From NCBI GenBank assembly GCA_052034135.1, contig JBPOJC010000009.1:1-59851 (forward strand): a DNA stretch of 59,851 bases, written 5' to 3'. This stretch comes from JAGPKI01 sp052034135 (GTDB lineage: Bacteria; Caldisericota; Caldisericia; UBA6126; JAGPKI01). The notes beneath the pieces were generated by a model. The model made no database searches. It had not been told where the DNA came from and saw only the letters and a program-made list of their open reading frames with translations. Below are positions 50,993 to 59,851 of the stretch, piece after piece; positions within the stretch are counted from its first letter, which is position 1; each line of letters starts with the position of its first letter. Position numbers and translations under genes: made by a program.

Positions 50993-52861
50993 TTATTCTT
51001 CAGTAGCTTTACCTTCTATAGTTGGACCTTCATCACTCTCAGTTGAGGTATCTGAGGCTGTATTTTCATCTGTAGAATAATATTGCCCACCATCAGTAGC
51101 TTCTGTCGCTTCTTGTGACTTATAAGCCTCTTCGCCGATTTTACTAATCTTACTTGAAACTTCATCTATCTTGGCTTGAAGCTCAGAAGTTTTATTCTCT
51201 TTTATTAAATTCTCGAGTTCATCAACACTTTTTTCTGCATCTTCTATGAGAGAATCGTCAACTTTCCCTTTAAAATCATTAATAGTTTTTCTTGCTGTGT
51301 AAACAAGAGTATCAGCTCTATTTTTCAATTCTACTTCTTCCATTCTCTTTCTGTCTTGTTCTTTAAATTGTTCTGCTTCATTTTTCATTCTTTCAATATC
51401 TTCTTTACTTAATTTACTTGCATTTGTTATTGTTATATGTTGTTCTTTACCAGTGGCTTTGTCTTTTGCAGAAACATTTACTATACCGTTTTCATCAATT
51501 GAATATGTAACTTCTATTTGTGGTACTCCTCTCGGAGCTGGGGGAATTCCGTCTAATACAAATTTTCCTAAAGATAAATTATCCGCAGCCATGGGACGTT
51601 CTCCCTGTAGTACATTAATTTCAACAGCGGTCTGATTATCTGCGGCAGTTGTAAAAACTTGAGTTTTAGAAGTTGGTATTGGAGTATTTCGCTCAATCAT
51701 TTTAGTAAACACTCCGCCAAGTGTCTCTATCCCAAGACTTAATGGCGTTACATCAACGAGAACAACATTTTTAACTTCTCCAGAAATGATAGCACCCTGA
51801 ATAGCTGCACCCATGGCAACGCATTCCATGGGATCTATGCCTCTCTCGACTTGTTTACCCATAAATTCCTCGATTGTTTTCTGAACTATGGGCATTCTTG
51901 TAGGACCACCAACAAGAATTATATTATCGATTTGAGAAGGAGTTAATTTAGCATCTTTCAAAGCTTGTTCCATTGGTTTTTTGATTTTATCAACAATGGG
52001 TTTAACGAGAGATTCAAGTTTTGCTCGAGTTATTTTCATGGTTAAATGTTTTGGTGTTCCAGCGGAATCAACAGTAATAAATGGAAGGTTTATTTCAGTT
52101 TCTAAAACGGTTGATAATTCTATTTTTGCTTTTTCACAAGCTTCCCTGAGCCTTGGTTCAACTTTTATGTCCTTTCTTAAATCAATGCCTTCTTGTCTTT
52201 GAAATTCGTCACAAACATATTCATAAAGAGCTTTATCCATGTCAGTTCCACCAAGTTGGGTATCTCCAGAAGTAGCTACTACCTCAAACACTCCACCACC
52301 AAAATCCATTATAGTAACATCGAGCGTTCCGCCACCAAAATCTATAACCATAATTTTTAAATTCTTATCAGCTTTATCGAGACCATATGCAAACGCTGCA
52401 GCTGTTGGCTCGTTAACCAATCTCACAACATCAAGCCCAGCAATTGTACCAGCATCCTTAGTTGCTTGTCTCTGGTCATCATTAAAATATGCCGGAACAG
52501 TTATAACAGCCTTTTCCACTGGTTCACCGAGAAATGCTTCTGCATCTTTCTTTATCTTTTGTAAAATAAAGGCTGAGATTTGTTGTGGCGTATATTCCTT
52601 TCCGAAGACCTTAATTTTTTCCTTTGTTCCCATCTTTCTCTTTATAGCAGTTATTGTACCTTCTGGGTTCAGAGCTGCCTGTCTCCTGGCTGGTTCTCCA
52701 ACAAGAATTTGTCCATCTTTAGTAAATGCTACATAAGAGGGTGTTGTTTTTCCTCCCACGCTAACTCCTTCAGCAGCAGGAATAATAGTTGGCTTTCCGC
52801 CCAGCATTACCGCTGCTGCAGAATTTGATGTTCCTAAGTCAATCCCAATTATTTTTGACAT
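50993..52861 (-). CDS. dnaK: Chaperone DnaK (Hsp70)
   Basis: 622 residues. ATPase domain begins IIGIDLGTSNSA; signature strings include VIDFGGGTLDVTIMDFGGG near 172-190, LVGGPTRMP near 315. Substrate domain with PRGVPQIEVTYSIDENGIV near 440-458, helical lid, and a C-terminal tail rich in Thr/Ser/Asp/Glu. The interdomain linker VVLVDVTPLSLGIETLGG is standard. ATG with AAAGGAGG site. Downstream of grpE; no hrcA gene or CIRCE operator was found here. Confidence 0.98.
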   Translation of the reverse strand: MSKIIGIDLGTSNSAAAVMLGGKPTIIPAAEGVSVGGKTTPSYVAFTKDGQILVGEPARRQAALNPEGTITAIKRKMGTKEKIKVFGKEYTPQQISAFILQKIKKDAEAFLGEPVEKAVITVPAYFNDDQRQATKDAGTIAGLDVVRLVNEPTAAAFAYGLDKADKNLKIMVIDFGGGTLDVTIMDFGGGVFEVVATSGDTQLGGTDMDKALYEYVCDEFQRQEGIDLRKDIKVEPRLREACEKAKIELSTVLETEINLPFITVDSAGTPKHLTMKITRAKLESLVKPIVDKIKKPMEQALKDAKLTPSQIDNIILVGGPTRMPIVQKTIEEFMGKQVERGIDPMECVAMGAAIQGAIISGEVKNVVLVDVTPLSLGIETLGGVFTKMIERNTPIPTSKTQVFTTAADNQTAVEINVLQGERPMAADNLSLGKFVLDGIPPAPRGVPQIEVTYSIDENGIVNVSAKDKATGKEQHITITNASKLSKEDIERMKNEAEQFKEQDRKRMEEVELKNRADTLVYTARKTINDFKGKVDDSLIEDAEKSVDELENLIKENKTSELQAKIDEVSSKISKIGEEAYKSQEATEATDGGQYYSTDENTASDTSTESDEGPTIEGKATEE

Positions 52862-52916
52862 ATAAATTTCCTCCTTTTAATCTTTTTTAATAATTTATCT
52901 AAATAAAGTATACCCT

Positions 52917-53420
52917 TTAAGTTGTAGTAGTTTCTTTTTTTGAATTTACTATAACTATAGCAGGTCTAATAACTTTATTTTTAAATATATAACCATCTCT
53001 TATAACATCTATTATTATATTATCCTCTAATTCTGGAATTTCTCTACTTCCTCCAAATTCATGAATATTAGGGTCAAAAACTCTGCCGATTACTTCTAGT
53101 TTCTTGATTTCGAGAGAACTTAAAACCTTGCCAATCTCCTTATTTGTCATTTCTATTCCTTCAATGATTGCTTTTATATCATTACTCTTTTCTGCTGCTT
53201 CAGAAATTCTCTTTAAATTATCTGATACGTCAAGAATATGCTTAGCAATTTGAGCAGTAAGGTTTTGCTTTAAATCTTCACGCTCTCTTTCAAATATGTT
53301 TTGAATATTTGAAATTTCCTTTTGCAAAAAAATAACTCTATCTTTTAATTCTATGTTCTCTTTCAAAACTTCGAGAAGCAAAACTGTTAAATTTTCCAAA
53401 TATACACTGTCACTATTCAC
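52917..53420 (-). CDS. grpE: Nucleotide exchange factor GrpE
   Basis: 167 residues from GTG 53420, about 10 bases after AAAGGGA. The open frame extends further upstream into the previous gene (to 53492), but no ribosome site supports that. An N-terminal long coiled coil (about 10-80) and the C-terminal beta-wing: VIGRVFDPNIHEFGG, then DVIRDGYIFKNKVIRPAIVIV. The FDPxxHE sequence is the GrpE hallmark. Promotes ADP release from DnaK. Sits 55 bases upstream of dnaK. Confidence 0.93.
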   Translation of the reverse strand: MNSDSVYLENLTVLLLEVLKENIELKDRVIFLQKEISNIQNIFEREREDLKQNLTAQIAKHILDVSDNLKRISEAAEKSNDIKAIIEGIEMTNKEIGKVLSSLEIKKLEVIGRVFDPNIHEFGGSREIPELEDNIIIDVIRDGYIFKNKVIRPAIVIVNSKKETTTT

Positions 53421-53476
53421 AGCAATTAATCCCTTTCTTCGATTTTCATATCGTTTACAATTTTTAAAAAACTCTA

Positions 53477-53914
53477 TTAATATTTTTCCCAATCTACTAC
53501 TTCTAAATAACTTTTAAGTTCATTTATGGTAAAAGGACCTATAATTCTTTTTACTACTTTATGATTTTCGTCTATTAGAAGAGTTGTTGGGCTAACGGTT
53601 ACTCCTAATATTTGAAAAGTATTTGTATCAGCGTAATCAGTATATATGAAAACCTCTAAATTATCAGGTTTTTCTTTTTTAAACTCTATTAGAGTATTTT
53701 CAACAATTTTGCAGTTTTCGCATAATCCTGTTCCAACGCTTAAAATAAGTTTCTTATTCTTGAGTAATACTTCTTTGATTGGTTCTGAAAGGTTCTTTGT
53801 ATTTGGATCAATATGTTCGCATCTATCATTAACTAAATTCTGGCAACCTGAAACAATTAACATGCACAATAGAAATAATATTAAAACTATACTCTTCTTT
53901 TTCAAAAGATGCAT
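53477..53914 (-). CDS. Thioredoxin-like lipoprotein
   Basis: 145 residues. Signal peptide with lipobox VSGC (Cys about 24), so an exported, lipid-anchored protein. Thioredoxin-like fold with the redox motif CENC (GTGLCENCK near 62-70), and the cis-Pro region VTVSPTTLLI near 106-115. An extracytoplasmic thiol-disulfide or thiol-reducing role is likely. It lies between the dGTPase-like gene (3-base gap) and grpE, so it appears co-transcribed with chaperone genes. Confidence 0.82.
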   Translation of the reverse strand: MHLLKKKSIVLILFLLCMLIVSGCQNLVNDRCEHIDPNTKNLSEPIKEVLLKNKKLILSVGTGLCENCKIVENTLIEFKKEKPDNLEVFIYTDYADTNTFQILGVTVSPTTLLIDENHKVVKRIIGPFTINELKSYLEVVDWEKY

Positions 53915-53917
53915 AAA

Positions 53918-54949
53918 TTACTTTCCTGCGATTTTTTCATTATAGGAGTTTATTGCAAACCTATCAGTCATTCCAGCAATGTAGTCAACAATTTTTCTTA
54001 CTCTTATGAACAAAGAATATTTAGATTCTGATTTTTCAGATTCAGTTAAATAATAGTAAAAAAGCTCTGTAATCATATTTGTAGCTCTTTTTCTCTCAAT
54101 CGCTGTCTCTTCATTAGAATAAAGTCTTTCAGTTAAAAATTCTCTTGTTAGTTCGAGGATTTCTTCTCTTTCAGGACTTAATTTAATTTCCTCATAATTT
54201 AAGAAGTTTGAAATCAAGTCCGATGCAAAATAATTTATAATGTAAGAGGTGCCCTTACTCAATACCGGCTTTAGAGAGCAAGGGAGATCGTTAATTTTTA
54301 TATATTCTGCTCTTAATGCGTCATCAAGATCATGATTAATGTAAGCAATTCTATCGACAATTCTAACCAATGCTCCTTCAAAAGTTTGTGGAAGATTATC
54401 AGAATCTTTAATTTCACTAAGAGAAGTAAGTCCCTTTGAATGATTTAAAATTCCATCCCTAACTTCCCATGTTAAATTTAATCCAGTATAATCTCCTCTA
54501 AACTCTAATTCATCTACTATTCTTAAACTAAATTCTGAGTGCTTAAATCTCCCACTTTCAATAACTTCCATATAGCATTTATTCAAAGCAGATTCCCCTG
54601 TATGCCCAAAAGGAGAATGTCCTAAATCATGACCTAAGGCAATTGCTTCAGTAAGATCAGAGTTTAATCTTACTGCTTTTGCAATATCAGTTGCTATTTG
54701 CATAACTTCTAAAGAGTGTGTGAGTCTTGTCCTAAAATGGTCATTATCAGGTGAAATGAAAACTTGAGTTTTATTTTGAAGCCGTCTAAATGCCTTAGAA
54801 TGGATAATTCTATCCCTATCTCTCATAAAATCCGTTCTAAAGGGAGACTTTCGCTCTTCAAAAATTCTCCCTTTAGAACAAGAGGCAAATGTTGCCTTTT
54901 TATTCAGAGATTTTAATTCTTGATCTTCTATTAATTTTCTTGTGTTAAT
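53918..54949 (-). CDS. dgt: dGTPase-like HD-domain hydrolase, probable AUU start
   Basis: 343 residues if begun at ATT 54949; the first ATG (54826) would remove the conserved leader. Upstream of that Met the same frame reads KGRIFEERKSPFRTDF, matching the typical family segment before RDRDRIIHSKAFRRL. No ATG, GTG or TTG occurs in frame between the upstream TAA and Met 54826, while AAGGAG (54961-54966) stands 11 bases before the ATT. The HD motif is TRLTHSLEV near residues 73-81 and GHDLGHSPFGHTGE near 107-120, with further ligand region NHDLDDAL. Hydrolyses dNTPs by family. Overlaps the ppdK end by 19 bases. Confidence 0.8.
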   Translation of the reverse strand: MNTRKLIEDQELKSLNKKATFASCSKGRIFEERKSPFRTDFMRDRDRIIHSKAFRRLQNKTQVFISPDNDHFRTRLTHSLEVMQIATDIAKAVRLNSDLTEAIALGHDLGHSPFGHTGESALNKCYMEVIESGRFKHSEFSLRIVDELEFRGDYTGLNLTWEVRDGILNHSKGLTSLSEIKDSDNLPQTFEGALVRIVDRIAYINHDLDDALRAEYIKINDLPCSLKPVLSKGTSYIINYFASDLISNFLNYEEIKLSPEREEILELTREFLTERLYSNEETAIERKRATNMITELFYYYLTESEKSESKYSLFIRVRKIVDYIAGMTDRFAINSYNEKIAGK

Positions 54950-57591
54950 ATATCGTTTATCTCCTTCTTATGGAGAATAGTTGCTCTCGCTGCAGAGAGT
55001 CTTGCAATTGGAACCCTATACGGAGAGCAGCTAACATAATTTAATCCTACTTCCTCACAGAATTCAATAGATTTTGGGTCTCCACCATGTTCTCCACATA
55101 TTCCAATTTTTAATTCGGGATTTACCGATCTTCCTTTTTCAGTTGCTATTTTAATTAGCATTCCTACTCCTTCCTTGTCAATAGTCATAAAAGGGTCATC
55201 TGGAAGTATTTTATTCTCAATGTAGAATGGTAGAAACTTATTTGCGTCATCTCTTGAAAATCCAAATGTCATCTGGGTTAGATCATTAGTCCCGAAAGAG
55301 AAGAATTGAGCAACTTTTCCTATTTTATCTGCTGTTAGAGCAGCTCTTGGTATTTCAATCATCGTTCCAATATAGTACTTTAATTCAACTCCTTGTTCTT
55401 TAAAAACCTTTTCTATTTCATCTTCAATAATCTCTTTCTGGTTTATAAGTTCATTTTCTGTACCAACAAGAGGAACCATTATTTCAGGGGTTATTTCCAA
55501 CCCTTCATTTTTTACTAAATAACAGGCTCCTTCAATTATAGCTCTTGTTTGCATTCTTGTTATTTCTGGATAAGTAATTCCGACCCTGCAGCCTCTATGG
55601 CCAAGCATTGGATTTAACTCTTTAAGAGATTCTATTTTTTCCTTTATTTTAGAAGGAGATATATTTAAATCTTCAGCCACAGCTTCAATTTCGCTATCTT
55701 TTTTGGGTAAAAATTCATGAAGTGGCGGATCAAGAAGCCTAATAGTTACGGGCAATCCTTTCATGGCGCGAAATATCGCTATAAAATCGTTCCTTTGCAT
55801 TGGAAGAATTTTTGTTAGTGCTTTTTCTCTTCCTTCTTTACCATCAACTAAAATCATCTCTCTAACTGCATTTATTCTATCACCCTCAAAGAACATATGC
55901 TCAGTTCTACATAAGCCTATACCTTCCGCTCCAAATTTTCTTGCCTGTGTAGCATCTTTTGGTGTGTCAGCATTTGTTCTTATTTTAAGCCTTCTAATTT
56001 GATCAGCCCAGGATAAAAGAGTTTCAAAATCACCACTTAATTCGGGCTCCAATACTGGAACTTCTCCAAGAAAAATCTCCCCAGTCGAGCCATCAATACT
56101 TATTGTTGTACCTTCATTAACTACTGTTCCGTCTTTTGTTTTAAAGTACTTTTCCTTTTCAAAAACGAGAATATCTTCCACACCAGTTATACAGCATTTA
56201 CCCATTCCTCTTGCGACAACTGCAGCATGAGAAGTCATACCACCTTTTGACGTAAGAACACCTTCTGAGCTATTCATTCCTTTTATATCTTCAGGGGAAG
56301 TCTCAGTTCTGACAAGTATAACTTTTTTCCCTTCTTCTTTTGCTTTTTCGGCATCTTCTGCACTAAAAACAACTGAACCTATTGCAGCTCCGGGAGAAGC
56401 TGGTAAGCCTTTTGCTAAAAGCTTAAAATCTTTTTTCTTTTCATCATCGAATCGTTTATGCAAAAGCTTATCTATTTGTGATGGATCCACTCTTAATATA
56501 GCTTCCTCTTTAGATATTACTCCTTCTCTTTCAAAATCCACTGCCACTTTAACAGCTGCCTGTGCAGTGCGTTTGCCTGATCGTGTTTGAAGTAAATAAA
56601 GTCTTCCTTCTTCAATTGTAAATTCGATATCTTGCATATCTCTATAATATCTTTCAAGGGTTTCACATATATTAACTAATTTTTCATAGGCATCAGGTAA
56701 AACATCTTTTAGTTTTGATATTTCATCAGGAGTTCTTATACCAGCAACTACATCTTCTCCTTGCGCATTAAGTAGGAATTCGCCATAGAGGACTTTTTCT
56801 CCTGTTGAAGGATTTCTTGTGAAACAAACGCCGGTTCCCGATTTCTCTCCCATATTTCCAAATACCATACTTTGCACTGTTACTGCAGTACCAAGTAAGT
56901 TTTCAATTTTATTTAATTTTCTATATACTAAAGCCCTCTCATTAAACCATGATTTAATCACTGCTTCTATTGCTTCTACAAGTTGTTGCCATGGATCTTG
57001 TGGAAAATCTTTTGAAACTTCAGTTCTATAAAGTTTATGGTACTCATTAATAATCTTTTTAAGATCAGAAACATCTAACTCAAAATCATATTTAACGTTC
57101 TTTTCCTTCTTTACATTAGATAAGATTTGCTCAAACTTTTCATGCTTAATGTTATAAACAACGTCTCCAAACATCTGAAGCAGCCTTCTGTAGGAATCAA
57201 AGGCAAATCTTTCGTTTCCTGTATTCTTAAGCCATTTTTCAGTAATTTCATCATTTAAACCTAAGTTCAATATCGTATCCATCATACCTGGCATACTTAC
57301 TGCTGCACCAGACCTTACAGAAACAAGCAAAGGATTATTTGGATCGCCAAACTTTTTCCCTACATCTTCTTCCACTTTTTTAAGATGCTCTCTTATTTCG
57401 TCAAACAATCCATCAGGATAAGTATTATTATGCTTATAATAATAATCACATACCTCTGCACTAATAATAAAACCTGGCGGAACAGGTATGCCAAGCTTTG
57501 CCATTTCGCAAAGCCCAACTCCCTTACCGCCAAGAATATCTTTCATTTCTTTTGAGCCTTCACTAAATTGGTAAACAAATTTTTTGTTCAT
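54931..57591 (-). CDS. ppdK: Pyruvate, phosphate dikinase
   Basis: 886 residues from ATG 57591 behind GGAGG; an in-frame upstream start at 57612 is before that site. N-terminal nucleotide domain (KGVGLCEMAKLGIPVPPGF near 23-41), central phospho-histidine loop GGMTSHAAVVARGMGK near 448-463, and C-terminal pyruvate domain (GTMIEIPRAAL near 755; SFGTNDLTQMTFGFSRDD near 776; CGEHGGDP near 843). Interconverts pyruvate, ATP and Pi with PEP, AMP and PPi; in anaerobes it can work in either glycolytic or gluconeogenic direction. Second catalytic gene after glyS, 17 bases downstream. Confidence 0.97.
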   Translation of the reverse strand: MNKKFVYQFSEGSKEMKDILGGKGVGLCEMAKLGIPVPPGFIISAEVCDYYYKHNNTYPDGLFDEIREHLKKVEEDVGKKFGDPNNPLLVSVRSGAAVSMPGMMDTILNLGLNDEITEKWLKNTGNERFAFDSYRRLLQMFGDVVYNIKHEKFEQILSNVKKEKNVKYDFELDVSDLKKIINEYHKLYRTEVSKDFPQDPWQQLVEAIEAVIKSWFNERALVYRKLNKIENLLGTAVTVQSMVFGNMGEKSGTGVCFTRNPSTGEKVLYGEFLLNAQGEDVVAGIRTPDEISKLKDVLPDAYEKLVNICETLERYYRDMQDIEFTIEEGRLYLLQTRSGKRTAQAAVKVAVDFEREGVISKEEAILRVDPSQIDKLLHKRFDDEKKKDFKLLAKGLPASPGAAIGSVVFSAEDAEKAKEEGKKVILVRTETSPEDIKGMNSSEGVLTSKGGMTSHAAVVARGMGKCCITGVEDILVFEKEKYFKTKDGTVVNEGTTISIDGSTGEIFLGEVPVLEPELSGDFETLLSWADQIRRLKIRTNADTPKDATQARKFGAEGIGLCRTEHMFFEGDRINAVREMILVDGKEGREKALTKILPMQRNDFIAIFRAMKGLPVTIRLLDPPLHEFLPKKDSEIEAVAEDLNISPSKIKEKIESLKELNPMLGHRGCRVGITYPEITRMQTRAIIEGACYLVKNEGLEITPEIMVPLVGTENELINQKEIIEDEIEKVFKEQGVELKYYIGTMIEIPRAALTADKIGKVAQFFSFGTNDLTQMTFGFSRDDANKFLPFYIENKILPDDPFMTIDKEGVGMLIKIATEKGRSVNPELKIGICGEHGGDPKSIEFCEEVGLNYVSCSPYRVPIARLSAARATILHKKEINDILTQEN

Positions 57592-57608
57592 AAACTTAAC
57601 CTCCAAAT

Positions 57609-59609
57609 TCAAAATACAATTTTTGAAAAATCTGCAAAATCAGATAAAAATTCCTTAATTTTAGATAGAAGTGCAAGCCTATTTCCTCGCATTTCTAAAT
57701 CTTCAGTCATAACTAAAACATTATCAAAAAAAGATGTAACTGGGTCATTAATCTTGTAGAGCAAATTTATTTTTTCTAAATAATCATTAGTTTTAAAATA
57801 GTCGCTTTTAACTTTTAAATAAGCTTTAAAAAGATTTATTTCAGATTGCTCAGAAAATAATTCCTGCGATGGTTCTGATTCAATATTAGAACCTTTAAGT
57901 ATGTTATTTATTCTTGTATACGATTCACACAAGGTTTTAAATTCAGGTTTCTCCCTTTCCTTCTCAATAATCTCTCCCTTTACTTTAAGTTCAAAAGGGT
58001 TTACTACATTTTTAGTTATTAAAGCATTGACAACATCATATTTAAGAGTTGAACCCAAGATATTTTTAAGGCGAATATTATAGAAATCAATTAATTTATT
58101 AATAAAGTTTTTTTCAAATTCTATATTGTTTATTCTCTTATAGGCTTCCATGGAGGTTTCGAATAAGCTTAAAATATCGATAGGAATATATGAATAAAGT
58201 AATATTCTAATTAAACCAATGACAGCCCTTCTCACTCCTAATGGATCGTATGAACCTGTTATATCTATGCCAGTCCAGAGTGCACCAATAAATGTATCAG
58301 TTCTATCAATTATTCCTAAAACTCTGCTTAAAATACTTTCAGGAACTTCATCATTCTCATAAATAGGTAAATAATATTCGTATAATGCATTTGCAATCTC
58401 TGGCTCTATTCCTTCCTCCAAGGCATAAATTTTACCCATTGCTCCTTGGAGCTCTGGAAACTCGTAGACAAGCTTTGTTGTTAAATCTACTTTTGAAAGC
58501 TCAATAGCTCTAATCAATTTATTTATTTGAATAATTCCATCAAATAAAGTCGATAGAATTATCATCCTATCTATTTTCTGGCTAATAGTACCAAGTTTTT
58601 CAATAAAGATTATTCCTGAAAGCGCTTCTCTTCTTTCATCTAATTTTTTCTTCTTATCCAATTCAAAGAAGTATAGTGCATCTTTGAGTTTTGCATTCAC
58701 AACCTTTTCGTAACCAGCCCGAACTATTTCATCGTTTCTCGGTCCATCCATCACAAAAACAAATTCATTTGTTAAAGCGCCTCTATTATCATTAATCGTA
58801 AAACACTTGAGAGATTTTGCTAAGACTGTTGAGATAACAACATCTGGTAGCATTAAAAAATCTTTTTCAAATTTTCCATTTACACAAACAGGAAATTCTG
58901 TAATGTTAACATTTTCAATTAGAATATCTTCTTTAAATGAAGAAAGTCTCTCCTTTATCATATTCATTCTATCGGCAGAAGATATTATTACTCTATTGTT
59001 AGCCATTAACTCCTTATAATTTGAAGCATTTTCAACATTTATTTCAGGATAGCCTCTTAAGCCCTTTTCGATCCTACCACCTTTAACACCGCAAATTTCT
59101 AAGTTTATTATATCCTCTCCTAATAAAGAAACGATCCACCTTATAGGCCTTATGAAAATTACTCCATCCCATCTCATTTTTTTAGAGTATGCAAGATTTA
59201 ATAAAAATGTTGGGAATTTATTCTCAATTATTATCCTTGTTTCGAGATTTTCTTGAGCATTTGAGCAAAAAATATATTCACCTTCCTTGGTTGCTTTAAC
59301 ATACCAATTATCTGCATTACATTTTTCTAAAAACTTAGTTAATGCTTTTGTAGGACTCCCATCTTCTGCTAATGCAATATTTTTAGGTGGTCCTTTTATT
59401 TCCTTTTCTGGAGTATTTTGCTTTTCAGCTACATTTTTAGATGTAAAAATCATTCTCCTTGGGGTTAGAAAAACCTCTTCTCCGTTTCTGCCAATATAAT
59501 TCTCATTAAGAAATGAACTAAAAGAAAACGAGAGAAGATTAAAAAGTTCATCCATATAGGAAGACGGTAATTCTTCTACCCCGATATCAATTAACAAATC
59601 TTTACTCAT
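57609..59609 (-). CDS. glyS: Glycine--tRNA ligase beta subunit
   Basis: 666 residues from ATG 59609, which overlaps the glyQ stop by 8 bases; ATG 59618, 3 codons earlier, is an alternative. Beta chain of the alpha2/beta2 enzyme. Begins LLIDIGVEELPSSYM; later TPRRMIFTSKNV near 49-60, FPKxMRW-type segment (FLLNLAYSKKMRWDG), VYEFPELQGAMGKIYA near 383-398, and the anticodon-binding C-terminal domain. Bacterial bipartite glycyl-tRNA synthetase. Confidence 0.95.
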   Translation of the reverse strand: MSKDLLIDIGVEELPSSYMDELFNLLSFSFSSFLNENYIGRNGEEVFLTPRRMIFTSKNVAEKQNTPEKEIKGPPKNIALAEDGSPTKALTKFLEKCNADNWYVKATKEGEYIFCSNAQENLETRIIIENKFPTFLLNLAYSKKMRWDGVIFIRPIRWIVSLLGEDIINLEICGVKGGRIEKGLRGYPEINVENASNYKELMANNRVIISSADRMNMIKERLSSFKEDILIENVNITEFPVCVNGKFEKDFLMLPDVVISTVLAKSLKCFTINDNRGALTNEFVFVMDGPRNDEIVRAGYEKVVNAKLKDALYFFELDKKKKLDERREALSGIIFIEKLGTISQKIDRMIILSTLFDGIIQINKLIRAIELSKVDLTTKLVYEFPELQGAMGKIYALEEGIEPEIANALYEYYLPIYENDEVPESILSRVLGIIDRTDTFIGALWTGIDITGSYDPLGVRRAVIGLIRILLYSYIPIDILSLFETSMEAYKRINNIEFEKNFINKLIDFYNIRLKNILGSTLKYDVVNALITKNVVNPFELKVKGEIIEKEREKPEFKTLCESYTRINNILKGSNIESEPSQELFSEQSEINLFKAYLKVKSDYFKTNDYLEKINLLYKINDPVTSFFDNVLVMTEDLEMRGNRLALLSKIKEFLSDFADFSKIVF

Positions 59610-59851
59610 CTTTACCATCCGTATATAATTTAGCAGCCTTATTAGAAAGCTCTCTTACTTTTGAAATATATCGCGCTCTTTCAGTTACAGATAAAGCTCC
59701 TCTTGAATCAAGAAGATTAAATGTATGGGAACACTTTAAAGCATAATCATAAGCAGGCAAAATCAAGCCTTTCTCGATACAATATCTTCCCTCAGAAAGA
59801 TATATTTCAAACAATTCAAGAAGTCGATCTATTGAAGCTTCTTCGAGAGAA
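59602..59851 (-). CDS. glyQ: Glycine--tRNA ligase alpha subunit, C-terminal part
   Basis: The frame is open to the window edge; 82 C-terminal residues are visible. Family signature: GLILPAYDYALKCSHTFNLL, then DSRGALSVTERARYI and an Ala-rich end. Catalytic alpha chain partner of glyS. The stop overlaps the glyS start. Confidence 0.93.
   Translation of the reverse strand, partial: SLEEASIDRLLELFEIYLSEGRYCIEKGLILPAYDYALKCSHTFNLLDSRGALSVTERARYISKVRELSNKAAKLYTDGKDE

Noticed and set aside
52862..53476. CIRCE operator near grpE/dnaK
   Set aside because: No TTAGCACTC..GAGTGCTAA-type inverted repeat is present.
34868..59851. T-box leaders before serS, thrS and glyQS
   Set aside because: No T-box sequence or specifier/antiterminator arrangement could be seen in the short regions upstream of serS and thrS; the region upstream of glyQ is outside the window.

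Overview
The window is about 60 kb of AT-rich bacterial chromosome, densely packed with housekeeping genes and apparently from a strict anaerobe. Evidence for this: a heterodisulfide-reductase-type (Hdr/Flx) electron-transfer cluster, a split iron-sulfur/flavin amino-acid dehydrogenase, pyruvate phosphate dikinase, many TTG/GTG starts, and several exported proteins with the 'copper amine oxidase N-terminal' fold common in deep-branching anaerobes and Firmicutes. The style fits a small-genome thermophilic or anaerobic lineage such as Caldisericota or its neighbours. That is an impression from gene content, not a phylogenetic result.

Layout. 1-1968: the 3' part of a type IIG-like restriction/methylation gene and a broken OLD-type ATPase. 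2060-3052: rmuC. 3238-3740: repeat block A. 3908-8018: a five-gene Fe-S/FAD dehydrogenase module resembling multi-subunit proline/hydroxyproline dehydrogenases, then murI; recG follows. 10427-15398: surface lipoproteins, tRNA-Lys and tRNA-Glu, an alcohol dehydrogenase. 15480-15960: repeat block B. 16113-17825: rpiB-glyA. 17967-19413: lemA-htpX. 19438-26126: hdrCBA plus flxDCBA-like genes. 26175-32076: two very large exported proteins. 32082-34119: two transporters with overlapping tails. 34218-34676: repeat block C. 34868-38924: serS, an antitoxin with a short RelE-like toxin, uvrB, and a frameshifted AbrB antitoxin. 39321-40377: tRNA-Ser(TGA), a membrane gene that runs into it, and an exosortase-family gene. 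40777-42921: repeat D, thrS, tRNA-Ser(GGA), tRNA-Leu. 43124-43540: IS630-like transposase remnant. 43553-45940: an M3-like peptidase and an unrecognised gene. 46050-48480: tRNA-Gln, glmU, prs. 48490-49749: an MFS exporter. 49786-59851 (minus strand): dnaJ, dnaK, grpE, a thioredoxin-like lipoprotein, a dGTPase-like HD hydrolase, ppdK, glyS and partial glyQ, arranged as one long co-directional array.

How it works together. The 3908-7218 module would oxidise an amino acid and pass electrons through FAD, 2Fe-2S and 4Fe-4S centres. The Hdr/Flx cluster would connect NADH, ferredoxin and a thiol/disulfide couple by flavin-based bifurcation. SHMT and PPDK are consistent with amino-acid and pyruvate-based metabolism.

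Most noteworthy items: the mosaic intergenic repeats, whose 20-bp palindromes show compensatory changes and which include 21-bp phased arrays; a repeat copy that supplies the last codons of thrS; a dGTPase-like gene that appears to need an AUU start; an rpiB promoter overlapping the apparent start codon; an exosortase partner gene reading into a tRNA; and remnants of two toxin-antitoxin loci flanking uvrB. I did not find a clearly new multi-gene system. The repeat family and the exosortase locus are the best leads.
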